NCBI RefSeq assembly: GCF_009177095.1
Contig: NZ_AP021861.1
Coordinates: 4,942,501-5,006,500 of the forward strand
Reading direction: 5' to 3'
Source of the DNA: Lacipirellula parvula
GTDB lineage: Bacteria; Planctomycetota; Planctomycetia; Pirellulales; Lacipirellulaceae
Length of the DNA: 64,000 nt
Numbering within the stretch: position 1 is the stretch's first letter; each line of letters begins with the position of its first letter. Made by a program: the position numbers and the translations under genes. The notes under the pieces were generated by a model that was not told where the DNA came from, did no database searches, and saw only the letters and a list, made by a program, of their open reading frames with translations. Shown here one piece after another: positions 1-9,469 of this stretch.

Positions 1-1149
1 AAGAATCCGATGGTCGACGGCTTCCCGGCTTGGGTCGATTCGAGCAACAACAGCCCATTCCGCAACTACGTCGCTGCCGACGGCACTGTCTACGTCAGCG
101 ATTTCTCGGACGCCAACGGCAGCATTATCGCGGTTCAGCCTGACATGAATAGCGCGGCCGCAGTCCTCGCCGGCTTCGGCGGCCCGACGACGCTGCCCGT
201 AGGTCAAAACCACGGCAGCACTCAAGCCGTCTATGTCGAAGGTTCGACTGCTGCTGGCAATTTGAAGGTCTACACTCTCGACGAAGACCTCACGAGCGCG
301 CAGTTCGGCGGAGCGTCGACGACCGATCAAAACAGCATCTGGGAATACAACATCGGCTCCGGCCCGCTCTCGTCGACCGTGACTCCCACGCGGATCACCG
401 ACGCCGGGATTCCGCTTGCCACGAGCGACATGCAACGTGGCGCCGACGGCAAGTGGTACGTCATGCAAACTCGCAACGGCGCCCTTAACTCGCCGACGTT
501 GTATGTCGTTTCAGCTGACGGTTCGACCGTTTTGTTCAACTCGCTGGACGCCACCCGGACGCTCACTGCCAATCCGACGGCCGATCGCGACATCTTGCAA
601 TATTGCAATGGCGTTGCCATCTCGCCCGACCAAAAGTGGATGGCAATGATCCTCAATATTGGCGACGTCGCCGTGATCCCGCTGATCGACGGCATTCCGG
701 ACCTCGCCAACAAAGCGGTCGTCAGCACCACCCCGGACATCATCTCGGGCCGCGACATCGCCTTCGACGCTGCCGGCAATATCCACTACCTCAGCAGCGG
801 ACAGGCGCTCTACCGCGTCCTCGCGCCCGGCGGTCACTCGATTGCCACGACGACCTGGAACGGCACTTCGTACGCCTTCAACGTGCAAAACATCACGACG
901 CCCGTTGGTCTGCCTGGCGACTTCAACAGCGATAGCAAGGTCGACGGCGCCGACTTCCTCCTGTGGCAGCGCGGCGGCTCGCCGACCCCGCTGAGCCAAG
1001 CCGACCTCGATACTTGGAAGGCCAACTTCGGCACGTCGGCCGCGACGGTAGCGGCCTCCGCAGTGCCGGAACCTGCCAGCTTCGTCAGCGGTTTGACCGC
1101 GGCTGCCTTCGGCATGCTGGCGCTCCGTCGCCGGCAAGCCAAGAAGTAA
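1..1149 (+). CDS. PEP-CTERM secreted protein with dockerin-like segment (5' partial)
   Basis: The frame is open from the first base of the window, so the N-terminus and signal peptide are missing. The visible part (about 380 residues) is rich in beta-type sequence with SADGST- and DAAGN-type turns that suggest a propeller-like extracellular domain, but I cannot name it. Near the end is a dockerin-type calcium loop (GDFNSDSKVDGADFLLWQRG) followed about 40 residues later by a PEP-CTERM sorting tail: VPEPAS, a hydrophobic stretch, then an RRRQAKK basic end. Such proteins are exported, anchored through the C-terminal helix and processed by an exosortase. The next gene carries the same tail. Substrate or partner is unknown. 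Confidence 0.8.
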   Translation, partial: KNPMVDGFPAWVDSSNNSPFRNYVAADGTVYVSDFSDANGSIIAVQPDMNSAAAVLAGFGGPTTLPVGQNHGSTQAVYVEGSTAAGNLKVYTLDEDLTSAQFGGASTTDQNSIWEYNIGSGPLSSTVTPTRITDAGIPLATSDMQRGADGKWYVMQTRNGALNSPTLYVVSADGSTVLFNSLDATRTLTANPTADRDILQYCNGVAISPDQKWMAMILNIGDVAVIPLIDGIPDLANKAVVSTTPDIISGRDIAFDAAGNIHYLSSGQALYRVLAPGGHSIATTTWNGTSYAFNVQNITTPVGLPGDFNSDSKVDGADFLLWQRGGSPTPLSQADLDTWKANFGTSAATVAASAVPEPASFVSGLTAAAFGMLALRRRQAKK

Positions 1150-1244
1150 CGGCTAAGACTGGCATCGATTGTTTGGAGAGTAGCGGCGGCAACTTGTTTT
1201 CAACGTACTTCGTGCGTAGCAACTTTTGAGAAAGGACATGTCTA

Positions 1245-2246
1245 ATGACTCTGAGGAATTTGGCGTTAGCCGGTGCGCTCTGCGCCCTGGCCGGCGCGTC
1301 CGCGCAAGCGGCGACGCTGTATAGCGAAAATTTCGACGTCAATGTGACGCCCAACTGGACCGTCAACAGCAACGGCGCGGGAACGAACGCGGCTAACTTC
1401 TTCTACGACTACAGCGCCATGGGAATTCCCTCGGCGCCGAACTCGGGCGGAAGCACCGTGGGCATGAAGCTGCAGGCCAACATCAGCGGGACAGGCCCGG
1501 CCAGCGGGATCATCCCGGGAATTAGCGCATCGCCGACGGGGCAATCGTTCTCCGGCGATTACAAGTTGCAGTTTGATTGGTGGCAAAACTGGATCGGCGG
1601 GACTACGGGCGGCATCGGTAACACCGCTGGCGGTTCGGGTTCGACTCAGCTGTCAACCTATGGCATCATGTCGTCGGGCACGGTTTCCAACTATGCCGGC
1701 GCCGCCGACAGCGTCTTCTTCGGCGCGACGGGCGACGGAGCTTCCGCCGCGGACTTCCGTGCTTACTCTCCGGCGAAGACGACTGGTTACATCGTTGGCG
1801 ACGCCGCGGCCACCTACGCTGCCGCCAGCACGAACAGCAGCGCCGCCCTCTACCAAACGCTCTTCCCAGCCGGCGCCACGGTGCCGGCCGCTCAGAACAC
1901 CGCTTTCCCGACGACGCAGTTCGGAACTTCGGTGGCGGGAGCCGCTGGTTTCCGTTGGCACAACGTCGTCATCGAGAAAGTCGGCGCCATCGTCACCTGG
2001 ACGATCGACGGCACGCTCGTGGCAACCGTCAACACCACGGGAATCACAACCGGCGGGAATAACATCCTGTTCGGCATGGCCGACACGAGCCTCGGCGCCG
2101 GCACCCCGGCGGCGACGTTCGCCGCGGTTGACTTCACGTTGATCGACAACGTGCGGGTCACCAACAACGTTCCGGAACCGGCTTCCCTCGCGTTGGTCGG
2201 TCTCGCAGGTTTGGGCTTGGCTGCCGCTCGTCGGCGTCGCGCCTAA
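1245..2246 (+). CDS. PEP-CTERM secreted protein, function unknown
   Basis: The 333-residue protein begins with a typical signal peptide (LALAGALCALAGASAQAAT) and ends with VPEPASLALVGLAGLGLAAA followed by RRRRA, the exosortase-recognised PEP-CTERM tail. The body is Gly/Ala/Thr-rich. It contains a region (residues about 210-300, WHNVVIEKVG, WTIDGTLVATV, DNVRVTNN) that resembles the jelly-roll concanavalin-like domains of planctomycete PEP-CTERM proteins, though no catalytic site is visible. The start is set by AAGGA at 1232-1236, 8 nt before the ATG; an ATG at 1238 is in another frame and soon stops. It sits 95 nt downstream of another PEP-CTERM gene and is followed by a strong terminator. Confidence 0.8.
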   Translation: MTLRNLALAGALCALAGASAQAATLYSENFDVNVTPNWTVNSNGAGTNAANFFYDYSAMGIPSAPNSGGSTVGMKLQANISGTGPASGIIPGISASPTGQSFSGDYKLQFDWWQNWIGGTTGGIGNTAGGSGSTQLSTYGIMSSGTVSNYAGAADSVFFGATGDGASAADFRAYSPAKTTGYIVGDAAATYAAASTNSSAALYQTLFPAGATVPAAQNTAFPTTQFGTSVAGAAGFRWHNVVIEKVGAIVTWTIDGTLVATVNTTGITTGGNNILFGMADTSLGAGTPAATFAAVDFTLIDNVRVTNNVPEPASLALVGLAGLGLAAARRRRA

Positions 2247-2321
2247 TCGGCAGCCGTAGACGTAGCTCACGGGAGTCTCCTCCAAACTCGCGAGGAAGCC
2301 CTGAGCCGTCAGTGACGTTTT

Positions 2322-2362
2322 AAAAATCCCAGGCCGGCGTTCCGTCGGCCTGGGATTTTTTT
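2322..2362 (+). terminator. Rho-independent terminator after the PEP-CTERM gene
   Basis: A near-perfect stem (AAAATCCCAGGCCG pairing with CGGCCTGGGATTTT) closes a short loop and ends in a run of seven T. It lies 75 nt after the stop of the PEP-CTERM gene. The A-tract on the other side would let it work on both strands. Confidence 0.85.
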
Positions 2363-2586
2363 GATTGTAGGAACCGGATGGCGCGACGTTATTCAGGCGC
2401 GTCATCTCGCCGCGCAGGTTGAATGCGGTTCGCCGTGATCTGCGCATAAACGGGTAAATATCCCGTCAATGCGAGTTGCTTGTGGCATCGACGATGAGAA
2501 GAATAAGTAATTGCTGAATGCGCTAGAAGCGCGTCGTGGCGGGCAGTTGGGCGTTGGCGTTGGAACTGGTTAGGAGCAAACAAGTA

Positions 2587-3720
2587 ATGACTTTCCTGGG
2601 CATTCAATCTGGCCGTCGGGCGTCGCACTCGCGTCGTAACGCTGGCTTTACGCTGGTCGAGTTGCTGGTGGTGATCGCCATCATTGGCGTCCTCGTCGCA
2701 CTGCTGTTACCAGCCGTCCAGGCGGCTCGTGAAGCGGCTCGGCGGTCCCAATGTCAGAACAATCTCAAACAAATGGGATTGGCTTGGATCAATCACGAAA
2801 GCGCTCAAAAGTTCCTGCCGAGCGGTGGCTGGGGATCGCAATGGTCCGCAGATCCAAACCGTGGGTTCGGCAAGCGGCAGCCCGGATCTTGGCTCTACAG
2901 TATGTTGCCATTTATGGAACAACAGCAGCTGTACCAACTTGGCAAGGGAACGACGATTGGCACTACTCAGTTTCAGGATGCTAGCCGGCAACTTCATACG
3001 ACTCCGGTCGGCGCATTTATGTGCCCGTCACGCCGACCAGCACGGTTATACCTGGCGCAAATGGGCGGCTTAAGCGGCTCTTTCTCGTTTTTGGCTGCGA
3101 TTGGCCAAGGAGAAGGAGTTGTCAAAACGGACTACGCCGCCAGCAGCGGCGACAGCACCTACACCGCGGCGTATGATGCCGAGCAACTCACGCAGCCCGG
3201 CGACTATGCGAACGCCGAAGTGGCTGGACGGAATGGAAGTCCTTTAGGGGGCGGCATCAACCGGTGCGACGACTCCGCTGACGGCTTTTTCCAAACCGGG
3301 GTTAGTCACTTTGCCAGCGAAATTAAATTGAAGCGAATTGAGGACGGAACCAGCAACACCTACATGGTCGGTGAAAAGTGGGTTGGCGCCGACCAATACG
3401 AAGGTACCGCTGCCACTTCCGGCCCCAACTTCAGCTTCGGCGAGAACCAAAGCGCCTATACTGGTTGGGAATGGGATCAACATCGCGGCGCCGCAAAAGC
3501 TACTGCCACAGCGGCTGTTGCGGAATTACGTCAGCCCACGCAAGATCAAGGCGGCGTTGGCGGCAACAATCCGGAAGTAAAATTCGGAAGTGCTCACGCC
3601 GGCGGTTTCAATATGGTTTTCTGCGATGGTTCCGTCCACAACCTCTCTTACGACATTGACTACAAGACGCATGGTTACTTGGCCAACCGGCTGGACGGTC
3701 AGGCTGTGACGGCTCCGTAG
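2587..3720 (+). CDS. DUF1559 pseudopilin-like protein (H-X9-DG type)
   Basis: The 377-residue protein opens with a type IV prepilin-like leader: a basic segment, then [21 protein letters not shown] with cleavage expected before the Phe, followed by [15 protein letters not shown]. The C-terminal half carries the family signature [12 protein letters not shown], the H-X9-DG motif that gives the DUF1559 family its name. This family is greatly expanded in planctomycetes and is thought to be surface or pilus associated; its real role is unknown. The start at 2587 is preferred over an upstream in-frame start because AGGAG lies at 2572-2576, 10 nt before it. It stands alone between two terminators. 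Confidence 0.9.
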   Translation: MTFLGIQSGRRASHSRRNAGFTLVELLVVIAIIGVLVALLLPAVQAAREAARRSQCQNNLKQMGLAWINHESAQKFLPSGGWGSQWSADPNRGFGKRQPGSWLYSMLPFMEQQQLYQLGKGTTIGTTQFQDASRQLHTTPVGAFMCPSRRPARLYLAQMGGLSGSFSFLAAIGQGEGVVKTDYAASSGDSTYTAAYDAEQLTQPGDYANAEVAGRNGSPLGGGINRCDDSADGFFQTGVSHFASEIKLKRIEDGTSNTYMVGEKWVGADQYEGTAATSGPNFSFGENQSAYTGWEWDQHRGAAKATATAAVAELRQPTQDQGGVGGNNPEVKFGSAHAGGFNMVFCDGSVHNLSYDIDYKTHGYLANRLDGQAVTAP

Positions 3721-3758
3721 TAAGCAGTTGCTAATCGTCTAACGAATTGCCCAAAACG

Positions 3759-3798
3759 AAACGGCGGCGATGCATTGAGAATGCATCGCCGCCGTTTT
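3759..3798. terminator. Bidirectional terminator between convergent genes
   Basis: A long GC-rich stem (AAACGGCGGCGATGCATT pairing with AATGCATCGCCGCCGTTT, loop GAG) ends in T6 on the plus strand and has an A-tract on the other side. It sits 39 nt after the DUF1559 stop and 31 nt from the stop of the convergent lipoprotein gene, so it can serve both. Confidence 0.85.
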
Positions 3799-3829
3799 TT
3801 GCTTTGGAAGAACTTGTCGTCGTCGCATC

Positions 3830-4510
3830 CTACTTGGTCGAAAGTTCGAAACGGACTTTTTGTCCCGTGATGGCGGGATCATCTGTTGCTACCTGCTGTC
3901 CCAGCACGGTTTCGGCGTTGTATTTGGCTGCAATCGTTTCCTGCCCGCCGGCCTTCTTCGAAACTTTCACTTTATAGAATCCGGGTTGCACGCCGGGCGG
4001 CGTCTCCTTCGAAGGCCGCTTGTCCTTCGGTATGGAAATAATCGCATTTCCGAAAGGGTCGATTTCACCGACGGCAGCTTGAACATTGCTGCCTAGGAAT
4101 GCTTCTGGCTCAAGGGTCACTTCGCCGGTCGTTAACGGCTTGCCGTCAAGCGTAACGGTGGCGCGAATCAACATGATGCCTGTGCCGGCTGCCTGCCAAG
4201 CTTCAATTCGCTGCTGAATCTCAGCTTCCGACACCTTGCCGTCCTTATCGGCGTCGAGCGTCGCCATCGCCGCCTTGAGCGCCGGAGCGGCGTCGAGTTC
4301 AGCCGCGGCAATAAATCCATCGCCATCCTTATCGTAAGCCGTCATCGCTTCAGACGCGGCGCCCGAAGCGCTGATGCTCGGCGCTTGCACCCGCGACGGG
4401 CCGCTGCTGCAGCCAGCCAGCGCGGCCAGCAGGCTCACGCCCAGAGCGCTCGTCGTTGGGACGGCAACCGTCCAACGGCGGAAGAACGAAACATGATTGA
4501 ACCGAGACAT
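3830..4510 (-). CDS. Lipoprotein with two EF-hand loops and a carboxypeptidase-regulatory-like domain
   Basis: The 226-residue protein has a lipoprotein signal (hydrophobic stretch then LLAALAGCSSG, lipobox Cys). Two calcium-binding EF-hand loops follow (DKDGDGFIAAAEL and DADKDGKVSEAEI). The C-terminal half (VTLDGKPLTTGEVTLEPE ... GFYKVKVSKKAG) is a beta-sandwich of the kind seen in small planctomycete lipoproteins that often sit next to DUF1559 genes, as this one does in convergent orientation. The start at 4510 is supported by AAGGAG (complement at 4521-4526). Function is unknown; calcium binding is inferred from the loop residues. Confidence 0.8.
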   Translation of the reverse strand: MSRFNHVSFFRRWTVAVPTTSALGVSLLAALAGCSSGPSRVQAPSISASGAASEAMTAYDKDGDGFIAAAELDAAPALKAAMATLDADKDGKVSEAEIQQRIEAWQAAGTGIMLIRATVTLDGKPLTTGEVTLEPEAFLGSNVQAAVGEIDPFGNAIISIPKDKRPSKETPPGVQPGFYKVKVSKKAGGQETIAAKYNAETVLGQQVATDDPAITGQKVRFELSTK

Positions 4511-4863
4511 GACTTCAAAGCTCCTTGTGCGACCGGCAGTCGCGTCGAGGTGGGGCCGCCTGGCGTGAGAGTGATTCGGAAGCGGCGAAACGCCCATGGG
4601 CGCCGCCATCTTTCGTTGTACCCCACGCCCGCCAGTCGATCTACTCGCCCGCCAGCGTGAAACTGCGCACTTGCTTATCGCTCTCGCGCGAACGCTAGCG
4701 CAACGCCTCAGCCGCGAAAAATTGCGGCCCGCCGTAGGGATTTTACGGACATCGCTCACGCCCATTTAGTCCCGGGCTTCGCCCGGGGGGTCGGCGGCCA
4801 TTCAGGCAGGGTTAGCCCTGCAATCGGGCGACCGGCGAAGAGAGCCGGTCAGGGAAAAGAGAG
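4511..4863. other. Intergenic stretch with one short hairpin, no gene seen
   Basis: These 353 nt separate the lipoprotein start from tRNA-Val. The only clear structure is CCCGGGC-TTC-GCCCGGG at 4771-4787, a compact hairpin followed by GGG. It could end transcripts from the plus strand or be a small repeat. The promoter of the lipoprotein must lie here, but I cannot point to boxes. Confidence 0.4.
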
Positions 4864-4936
4864 TGGGCGATGAGGGGCTCGAACCCCCGACATTCACGGT
4901 GTAAGCGTGACGCTCTACCAACTGAGCTAATCGCCC
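4864..4936 (-). tRNA. tRNA-Val (anticodon UAC)
   Basis: On the minus strand the sequence folds as a 73-nt cloverleaf. The acceptor stem is GGGCGAT/ATCGCCC with A as discriminator, and the D arm is GCTC/GAGC. The anticodon arm is TCACG-CTTACAC-CGTGA with TAC at positions 34-36, and the T arm has loop TTCGAGC. CCA is not encoded. It lies between the lipoprotein and the CocE-type hydrolase. Confidence 0.95.
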
Positions 4937-4999
4937 GTGCGAATCGCAGCCTTAACGCGGCTACCGCTGCTGCGATCGTAGTTTCCCGAGCGGGGGGCG

Positions 5000-6895
5000 T
5001 CAATTGCCGCTGGCGTCCGCCTCGGCGGCGGTGAACTCAATCCGCGACGGGTGCTCCGGCGAGTAGTAGATCCGCTGCTCGGCCGCCCGGTAATCCTCGG
5101 CCTTCGCCCGGGGGATATCGACAAACGTCTGCGGATTGCGGTCGATGAGCGGGAACCAGCTGCTTTGGATCTGGACCATGATCCGATGCCCAGCCCGGAA
5201 CAGGTGGTTGCGGGTCCGCAGATCGATCGTAAATTCTTCGACTTTCCCCGGAGTGAGCGGCTCGGGGCGTTTCATACTGTGGCGAAACTTACCGCGCAGC
5301 ACGTCGTCGGCGACCATCAGCTGGTAGCCTCCCATCTCCGGCCGGTCCGGATACTCCTCAGGGTAAACGTCGATCAGCTTCACCACCCAATCGGCGTCGG
5401 TTCCGGTCGTCGCTGCGAACAGTTTGGCGACGATTGCGCCGGTAAGTTCCACGTCTTCAGTTAGCGGCTGGGTGACGAAACTCAGCACGTCGGGACGATC
5501 GGCGACGAACCGCTGATCTTCCACTTTCCACAGCCGACCGGCCCGATCGAAGCGGGGATCGCGGCTATCCTTCAAGCCTTGCCAAAAACCCTGGATCGGT
5601 CGCTTCGAATAGGGGACCGGCTTGGTGGGATCGGAGACGAACGCGGCGAATTCATGATCGCTCGCAACGGGCCGATCCCAATCGAGCTCGCCGTCGGCAT
5701 GGAGGAACAGCTCTTTCGCAACGACGCCTTTGCGCGGCGGCCAGGCGTCGTAGGTCTTCCAGACATTCGAGCCAGTTTGGAACATCGTCGCTTCGGGAAG
5801 TTCCTCCGCTGGTGAATCTTTCAACCAGCGGGCGAAGAAGGGCGCCTCGAACTTCTGCTGATAATGCGCCGTCAAGTCGCCGCCAAACTCGTACTCGCCG
5901 AGGCGATCGCCCGGGCCGCGCGACCATTGGCCGTGAAACCAAGGACCGACGACGATGCGGTTCAGGTCGCGTTTGTCGAGAGTTTCCAGCCGAGCGTAGA
6001 GGTCGAGCGCCCCGCCGAGATTCTCCGCATCCCACCAGCCAACGACGTTGAGCGTCGGCACCGCGACCTCCGTCAGCTGCGGGAGCGTGCAGCCCGCTTC
6101 CCAAAACTCGTCGTACGTCGAGTGAGCCATGAAGCTATTCCATGTCGGCGACGCATTCTTCATGTACCGCTCGTTCATCTGGCTCAGCGGACCGAGATCG
6201 AGAAAGAACTCGTAGACGTCGACCTGATCGTACGGGAACTTGGCGTTCGTCTTCGGATCGAAGTCGAAGAGGTAGGGGAGCTCCGCGCTAGGGCAGAGGC
6301 GAAAGGCGCCGTTGTGGAAGAAGTCGTCCCCCATGAAGTAGTCGCTCGGCGAAGCCTGCGGGCTAGCGGCTTTGAGCGCAGGATGCGGGTCGACAAGCGC
6401 CATCGCCACGTACCATCCGGGATACGAAACGCCGAGCATACCGACGCGGCCGTTGTTGTGCGCCACGTTGTTCACGAGCCAGTCGATCGAATCGTACGCG
6501 TCGGTTGATTCGTCGACGCTCTGCGGATCGTTACGATGCGTGACGGGGCGGTTCCAGATAAATTTTCCTTCGGATTTATGCCGCCCGCGGGCATCCTGTA
6601 CGGCGATGATATAGCGCTGCGGCGCGAGTTCGCGGAACGTCGTGGCGAAATGCGTCGTGAACTCGCCGTCGGGATTCGTCACGCCGTAGGGCGTGCGGAG
6701 GAACAGAATCGGCAGTTCCTCCTGCTGCTGATCTTTGGGCGCGTAGATCTGCGTGTAGAGCTTCACGCCGTCGCGCATCGGAATCATGGCTTCCGATTTT
6801 ACATACTCGACGGCTGGCTTCGGCAGCGCCGGCGGAGCGGCCGGCGCGCTCAGTTCGTGGAATAGTGAAGCGACAATCAGCAGCAACACAGGCAT
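5000..6895 (-). CDS. CocE/NonD family secreted hydrolase (S15 type)
   Basis: About 631 residues. After a signal peptide (MPVLLLIVASLFHELSAPAA) comes an alpha/beta-hydrolase domain with nucleophile elbow GVSYPG (Ser near residue 157), an Asp in GWWDAE and a His in GPWFHGQW, which form the expected catalytic triad. The C-terminal third (RFRHSMKRPEPLTPG- to FPLIDRNPQTF-type sequence) is the jelly-roll domain of X-Pro dipeptidyl-peptidase and cocaine-esterase relatives. Family members cleave acyl esters or amides; some are peptidases or beta-lactam acylases, so the substrate cannot be read. The start at 6895 is chosen for the signal peptide; no good ribosome site is visible and an upstream start at 6982 is possible. 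Confidence 0.85.
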   Translation of the reverse strand: MPVLLLIVASLFHELSAPAAPPALPKPAVEYVKSEAMIPMRDGVKLYTQIYAPKDQQQEELPILFLRTPYGVTNPDGEFTTHFATTFRELAPQRYIIAVQDARGRHKSEGKFIWNRPVTHRNDPQSVDESTDAYDSIDWLVNNVAHNNGRVGMLGVSYPGWYVAMALVDPHPALKAASPQASPSDYFMGDDFFHNGAFRLCPSAELPYLFDFDPKTNAKFPYDQVDVYEFFLDLGPLSQMNERYMKNASPTWNSFMAHSTYDEFWEAGCTLPQLTEVAVPTLNVVGWWDAENLGGALDLYARLETLDKRDLNRIVVGPWFHGQWSRGPGDRLGEYEFGGDLTAHYQQKFEAPFFARWLKDSPAEELPEATMFQTGSNVWKTYDAWPPRKGVVAKELFLHADGELDWDRPVASDHEFAAFVSDPTKPVPYSKRPIQGFWQGLKDSRDPRFDRAGRLWKVEDQRFVADRPDVLSFVTQPLTEDVELTGAIVAKLFAATTGTDADWVVKLIDVYPEEYPDRPEMGGYQLMVADDVLRGKFRHSMKRPEPLTPGKVEEFTIDLRTRNHLFRAGHRIMVQIQSSWFPLIDRNPQTFVDIPRAKAEDYRAAEQRIYYSPEHPSRIEFTAAEADASGN

Positions 6896-7056
6896 GGTGG
6901 TTCGAGCGCTCGTGATCAAATCGACGGGTGACAGCCCCCATCTCACTCCGGCGACAGGCTGCTGCCAAGCCTGGCTGCCCAAGATGCGCTAAAACGTCGC
7001 CGCCGCGCTGCAACCCTGCCGGCAATTCTGCCTCTGGACAGCAGAAAACGGCGCAC

Positions 7057-7093
7057 AAAAAAAGGTTGCCTCCGCACTCGCGAGGGCAACCTT
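7057..7093 (-). terminator. Rho-independent terminator of the CXXCH protein gene
   Basis: Read on the minus strand, AAGGTTGCC pairs with GGCAACCTT around a 14-nt loop and is followed by a T-run. It lies about 50 nt past the stop at 7142. Confidence 0.8.
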
Positions 7094-7141
7094 CTGGGTC
7101 GCAATCAATTGGCCGCTGACGAACGGCCAAGCCTGCCAGGA

Positions 7142-7561
7142 CTACTTCTTTTCTTCGTCCTTCGGCTCTTCCTTCGACTTTTCCAAGTCGCCGCCCGGCA
7201 GCTTGCTCTTGGCGATCAGCTCGCCGAAGGTCGGGCTCTTGTCGTCTTCTGGATCGCTGGGCATTTCAGCGACTTTGGCCAGAGCGGCTTGGATTTTCTC
7301 CTTGTCCTTCTTGTCGGTCTTCGCGTCGAGCAATTCGGCGAGTTGCTTGCCATAGGCGTTGCGATGCGGGCCCGGCTTCTTGCCTTGGTGGCAGACGTTG
7401 CACTTGGCCTCTTTCTTGACGTACGCGGAGAATTCTTTGTCCGGGTGGTCGTTGACGTACAGCTTGTAGAACTCGACCTGGAAGGGGGCGATGGCGCTGG
7501 CCGACTTGGCGCCAATGGCGCTAAGCACGATGGCGCAAAACATCAGAGCGAACGTACGCAT
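7142..7561 (-). CDS. Small secreted protein with one CXXCH haem-attachment motif
   Basis: 139 residues with a clean signal peptide (MRTFALMFCAIVLSAIGAKS, cleaved after SASA). The mature part holds one CNVCH motif (CXXCH), the site for covalent c-type haem. It then becomes Lys/Glu-rich and ends in a highly charged tail (KSKEEPKDEEKK). It is probably a periplasmic haem protein, but I see no obvious distal Met ligand, so a redox role is inferred only. The start at 7561 is set by AGGAG 9-10 nt upstream; an upstream in-frame Met is less likely. It is a single gene with its own terminator. Confidence 0.75.
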   Translation of the reverse strand: MRTFALMFCAIVLSAIGAKSASAIAPFQVEFYKLYVNDHPDKEFSAYVKKEAKCNVCHQGKKPGPHRNAYGKQLAELLDAKTDKKDKEKIQAALAKVAEMPSDPEDDKSPTFGELIAKSKLPGGDLEKSKEEPKDEEKK

Positions 7562-7721
7562 TTCGGGAAGCTCCTGGTCATCGATTGAACGCAGCGGGAA
7601 GGGAGGCATGCCGCCGTCGCCGCGCTAGGGTGTCGCCGTAGCGACAATCCCCGTAGGTAGGCAGCGTTCAGTAGAATTCGCTGCCAGCGGCGCGTCAAGT
7701 TGCGCGGGAAGTGCCGTGCGG

Positions 7722-9299
7722 CTAGGGCTTTACGGCTTCGTCGGCCGTCGCGGTTGGCACTGCGGTAGGGAGCGTTGCCGGTGGAGCAGGCGTCGACTCA
7801 ACCGCCGCTTTCGACGCACTGACGGAGGACGTGGAGAGCGCCGGCGACTCGCCTGCGATCGACGGAGGCGGCGCCTCGGAACCTGGCCAGTCCGAAACGA
7901 TATCCCACAACGTGCGGCCGGCTTGCCAAGGCTGCTCAAACGAGAAGGCGGGCGTCGACTCGATTGGCGTCGCCGCCGATAACGCCGTCGATCGAATCGG
8001 GTCGAGGACCACGGGACCATTCGCTGCCTCGCCGGGGGGCTGCAGCACCGAGGCCGCCGTTGGCAATGGCTCCGTCGCGGTCGCTTCAGCGGCAGTACCT
8101 GTCGCCGACTCGTCGAACGTCACTACAGGCGCACTCCGCAGTTCTGGGAAACTCACCGGCGTCACACTGCTACGGCCCGCGCGATCGGCGATAAGTCCGA
8201 ACAGCAGAAGTGCAGCCAGCGGAACGGCCCACAACGCGTGCCTCCGCCAACGAGGCGCCGTCCGCGGCGGCATGGTCCACGGCAGCGTTGTCGCCGCGAA
8301 GGGAAGGGGGGCGTTCAAGCTCTCCAAAATCTCTGCGAGTTCCGCAATTAAATCGATCGGTGTTTGATGCCGATCCCCCGGCGCCTTGGCGAGCATCCGC
8401 CGTACGACGCGCGACACCGAGTCGGGAATATCCGAACGGAAGCTGCGCAAGTCAGGCGGCCGATCACTCTGGTGCTGCAGCAATTTTTGCAGCGCCGTCC
8501 CCTGCGCGAACGGCGCCTGGCCAGCCAGCATGTAGAACAATGTGCAGCCAAGCGAATAAACGTCGCTGCGTGTGTCGGCCAACCGCGGATCGCGGGCCTG
8601 CTCAGGCGAAATATAATCAAAGGTGCCGAGCGTGATGCCGGTGGCAGTAAGCTCTTGTTCCGTTTCGTCGTTGATTTGCCGCAGCCGGGCGAGGCCCATA
8701 TCGACGAGCTTCGCCTGACCGTCGATCGTCACCAAGATATTCGACGGTTTGATGTCGCGGTGAACCACCTCGCGCTGCCAGGCGTGGGCGAGCGCATGGG
8801 CGATCTGATAGACGTAGCTGATCGCCTCCGCCACCGGCAGCGGGCCGCGCTGCGAAACGACGTCGCGAATGTTTTCGCCGTCGATATATTCGAAGACGAT
8901 GTACGGCAGCCCGCGGTCGCGGCCGATGTAATGGACGCGAGCGATGTTAGGGTGGTCGAGCCGCGCCGTCGATTGTGCTTCAACGAGAAAGCGGCGCTGC
9001 AAATCTTCGTCGCCGACTTGCCGCGGAGCGACGACCTTCACCGCAACGATGCGATCGAGCGTGGTGTCGAGGGCTTTGAACACCACTCCCATGCCGCCGC
9101 CGCCGATGAAATCTTGCAGCAGGAAATGGCCCAGCATCTCACCGCGCAGGGCGTGCGACAGTTCGCGCGTGGTCAGCCCCAACGGAAAGACTTGCGGCGT
9201 CACCGACGACGCCGAGCCGATGACGGTAACGTCGCTTTCCAGCGAGTCGGGGAAATCGCCGTCGGCGCCAAGCGGCTCGTGGGCTGAGTCGTGGTCCAT
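7722..9299 (-). CDS. Membrane-anchored Ser/Thr protein kinase with DMG in place of DFG
   Basis: 525 residues. The kinase domain (about 57-325) shows the glycine loop IGGGGMGVVFKA, Lys88 in VAVKVV, the catalytic loop HRDIKPSNIL (Asp182), the activation segment and GTFDYISPEQA. The metal-binding motif reads D200-M-G instead of DFG; Asp is kept, so activity is likely. A single membrane helix (about 354-371, LWAVPLAALLLFGLIAD) leads to a 150-residue Ala/Pro/Thr-rich tail outside the membrane without a recognisable sensor domain. Planctomycetes have many Hanks-type kinases. No cognate phosphatase is adjacent; an FHA and SpoIIE-type protein is at 61110. The target is unknown. Confidence 0.92.
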   Translation of the reverse strand: MDHDSAHEPLGADGDFPDSLESDVTVIGSASSVTPQVFPLGLTTRELSHALRGEMLGHFLLQDFIGGGGMGVVFKALDTTLDRIVAVKVVAPRQVGDEDLQRRFLVEAQSTARLDHPNIARVHYIGRDRGLPYIVFEYIDGENIRDVVSQRGPLPVAEAISYVYQIAHALAHAWQREVVHRDIKPSNILVTIDGQAKLVDMGLARLRQINDETEQELTATGITLGTFDYISPEQARDPRLADTRSDVYSLGCTLFYMLAGQAPFAQGTALQKLLQHQSDRPPDLRSFRSDIPDSVSRVVRRMLAKAPGDRHQTPIDLIAELAEILESLNAPLPFAATTLPWTMPPRTAPRWRRHALWAVPLAALLLFGLIADRAGRSSVTPVSFPELRSAPVVTFDESATGTAAEATATEPLPTAASVLQPPGEAANGPVVLDPIRSTALSAATPIESTPAFSFEQPWQAGRTLWDIVSDWPGSEAPPPSIAGESPALSTSSVSASKAAVESTPAPPATLPTAVPTATADEAVKP

Positions 9300-9469
9300 A
9301 CGACGGTCGTTCGGCAGGCGCCAAGGGAAGGAAGCCGCACGCGGGCGTGGGGGCGGCCGCCTGGTTCGCGGAAAAGCTGGGAGATTCGCTCCATTATAGG
9401 CGGGGCAGGGGGAGGGGCAAACTTGGCCGTTACGAGCGGTATTTCCCGATCAATCGGCGGTTTAATGGC

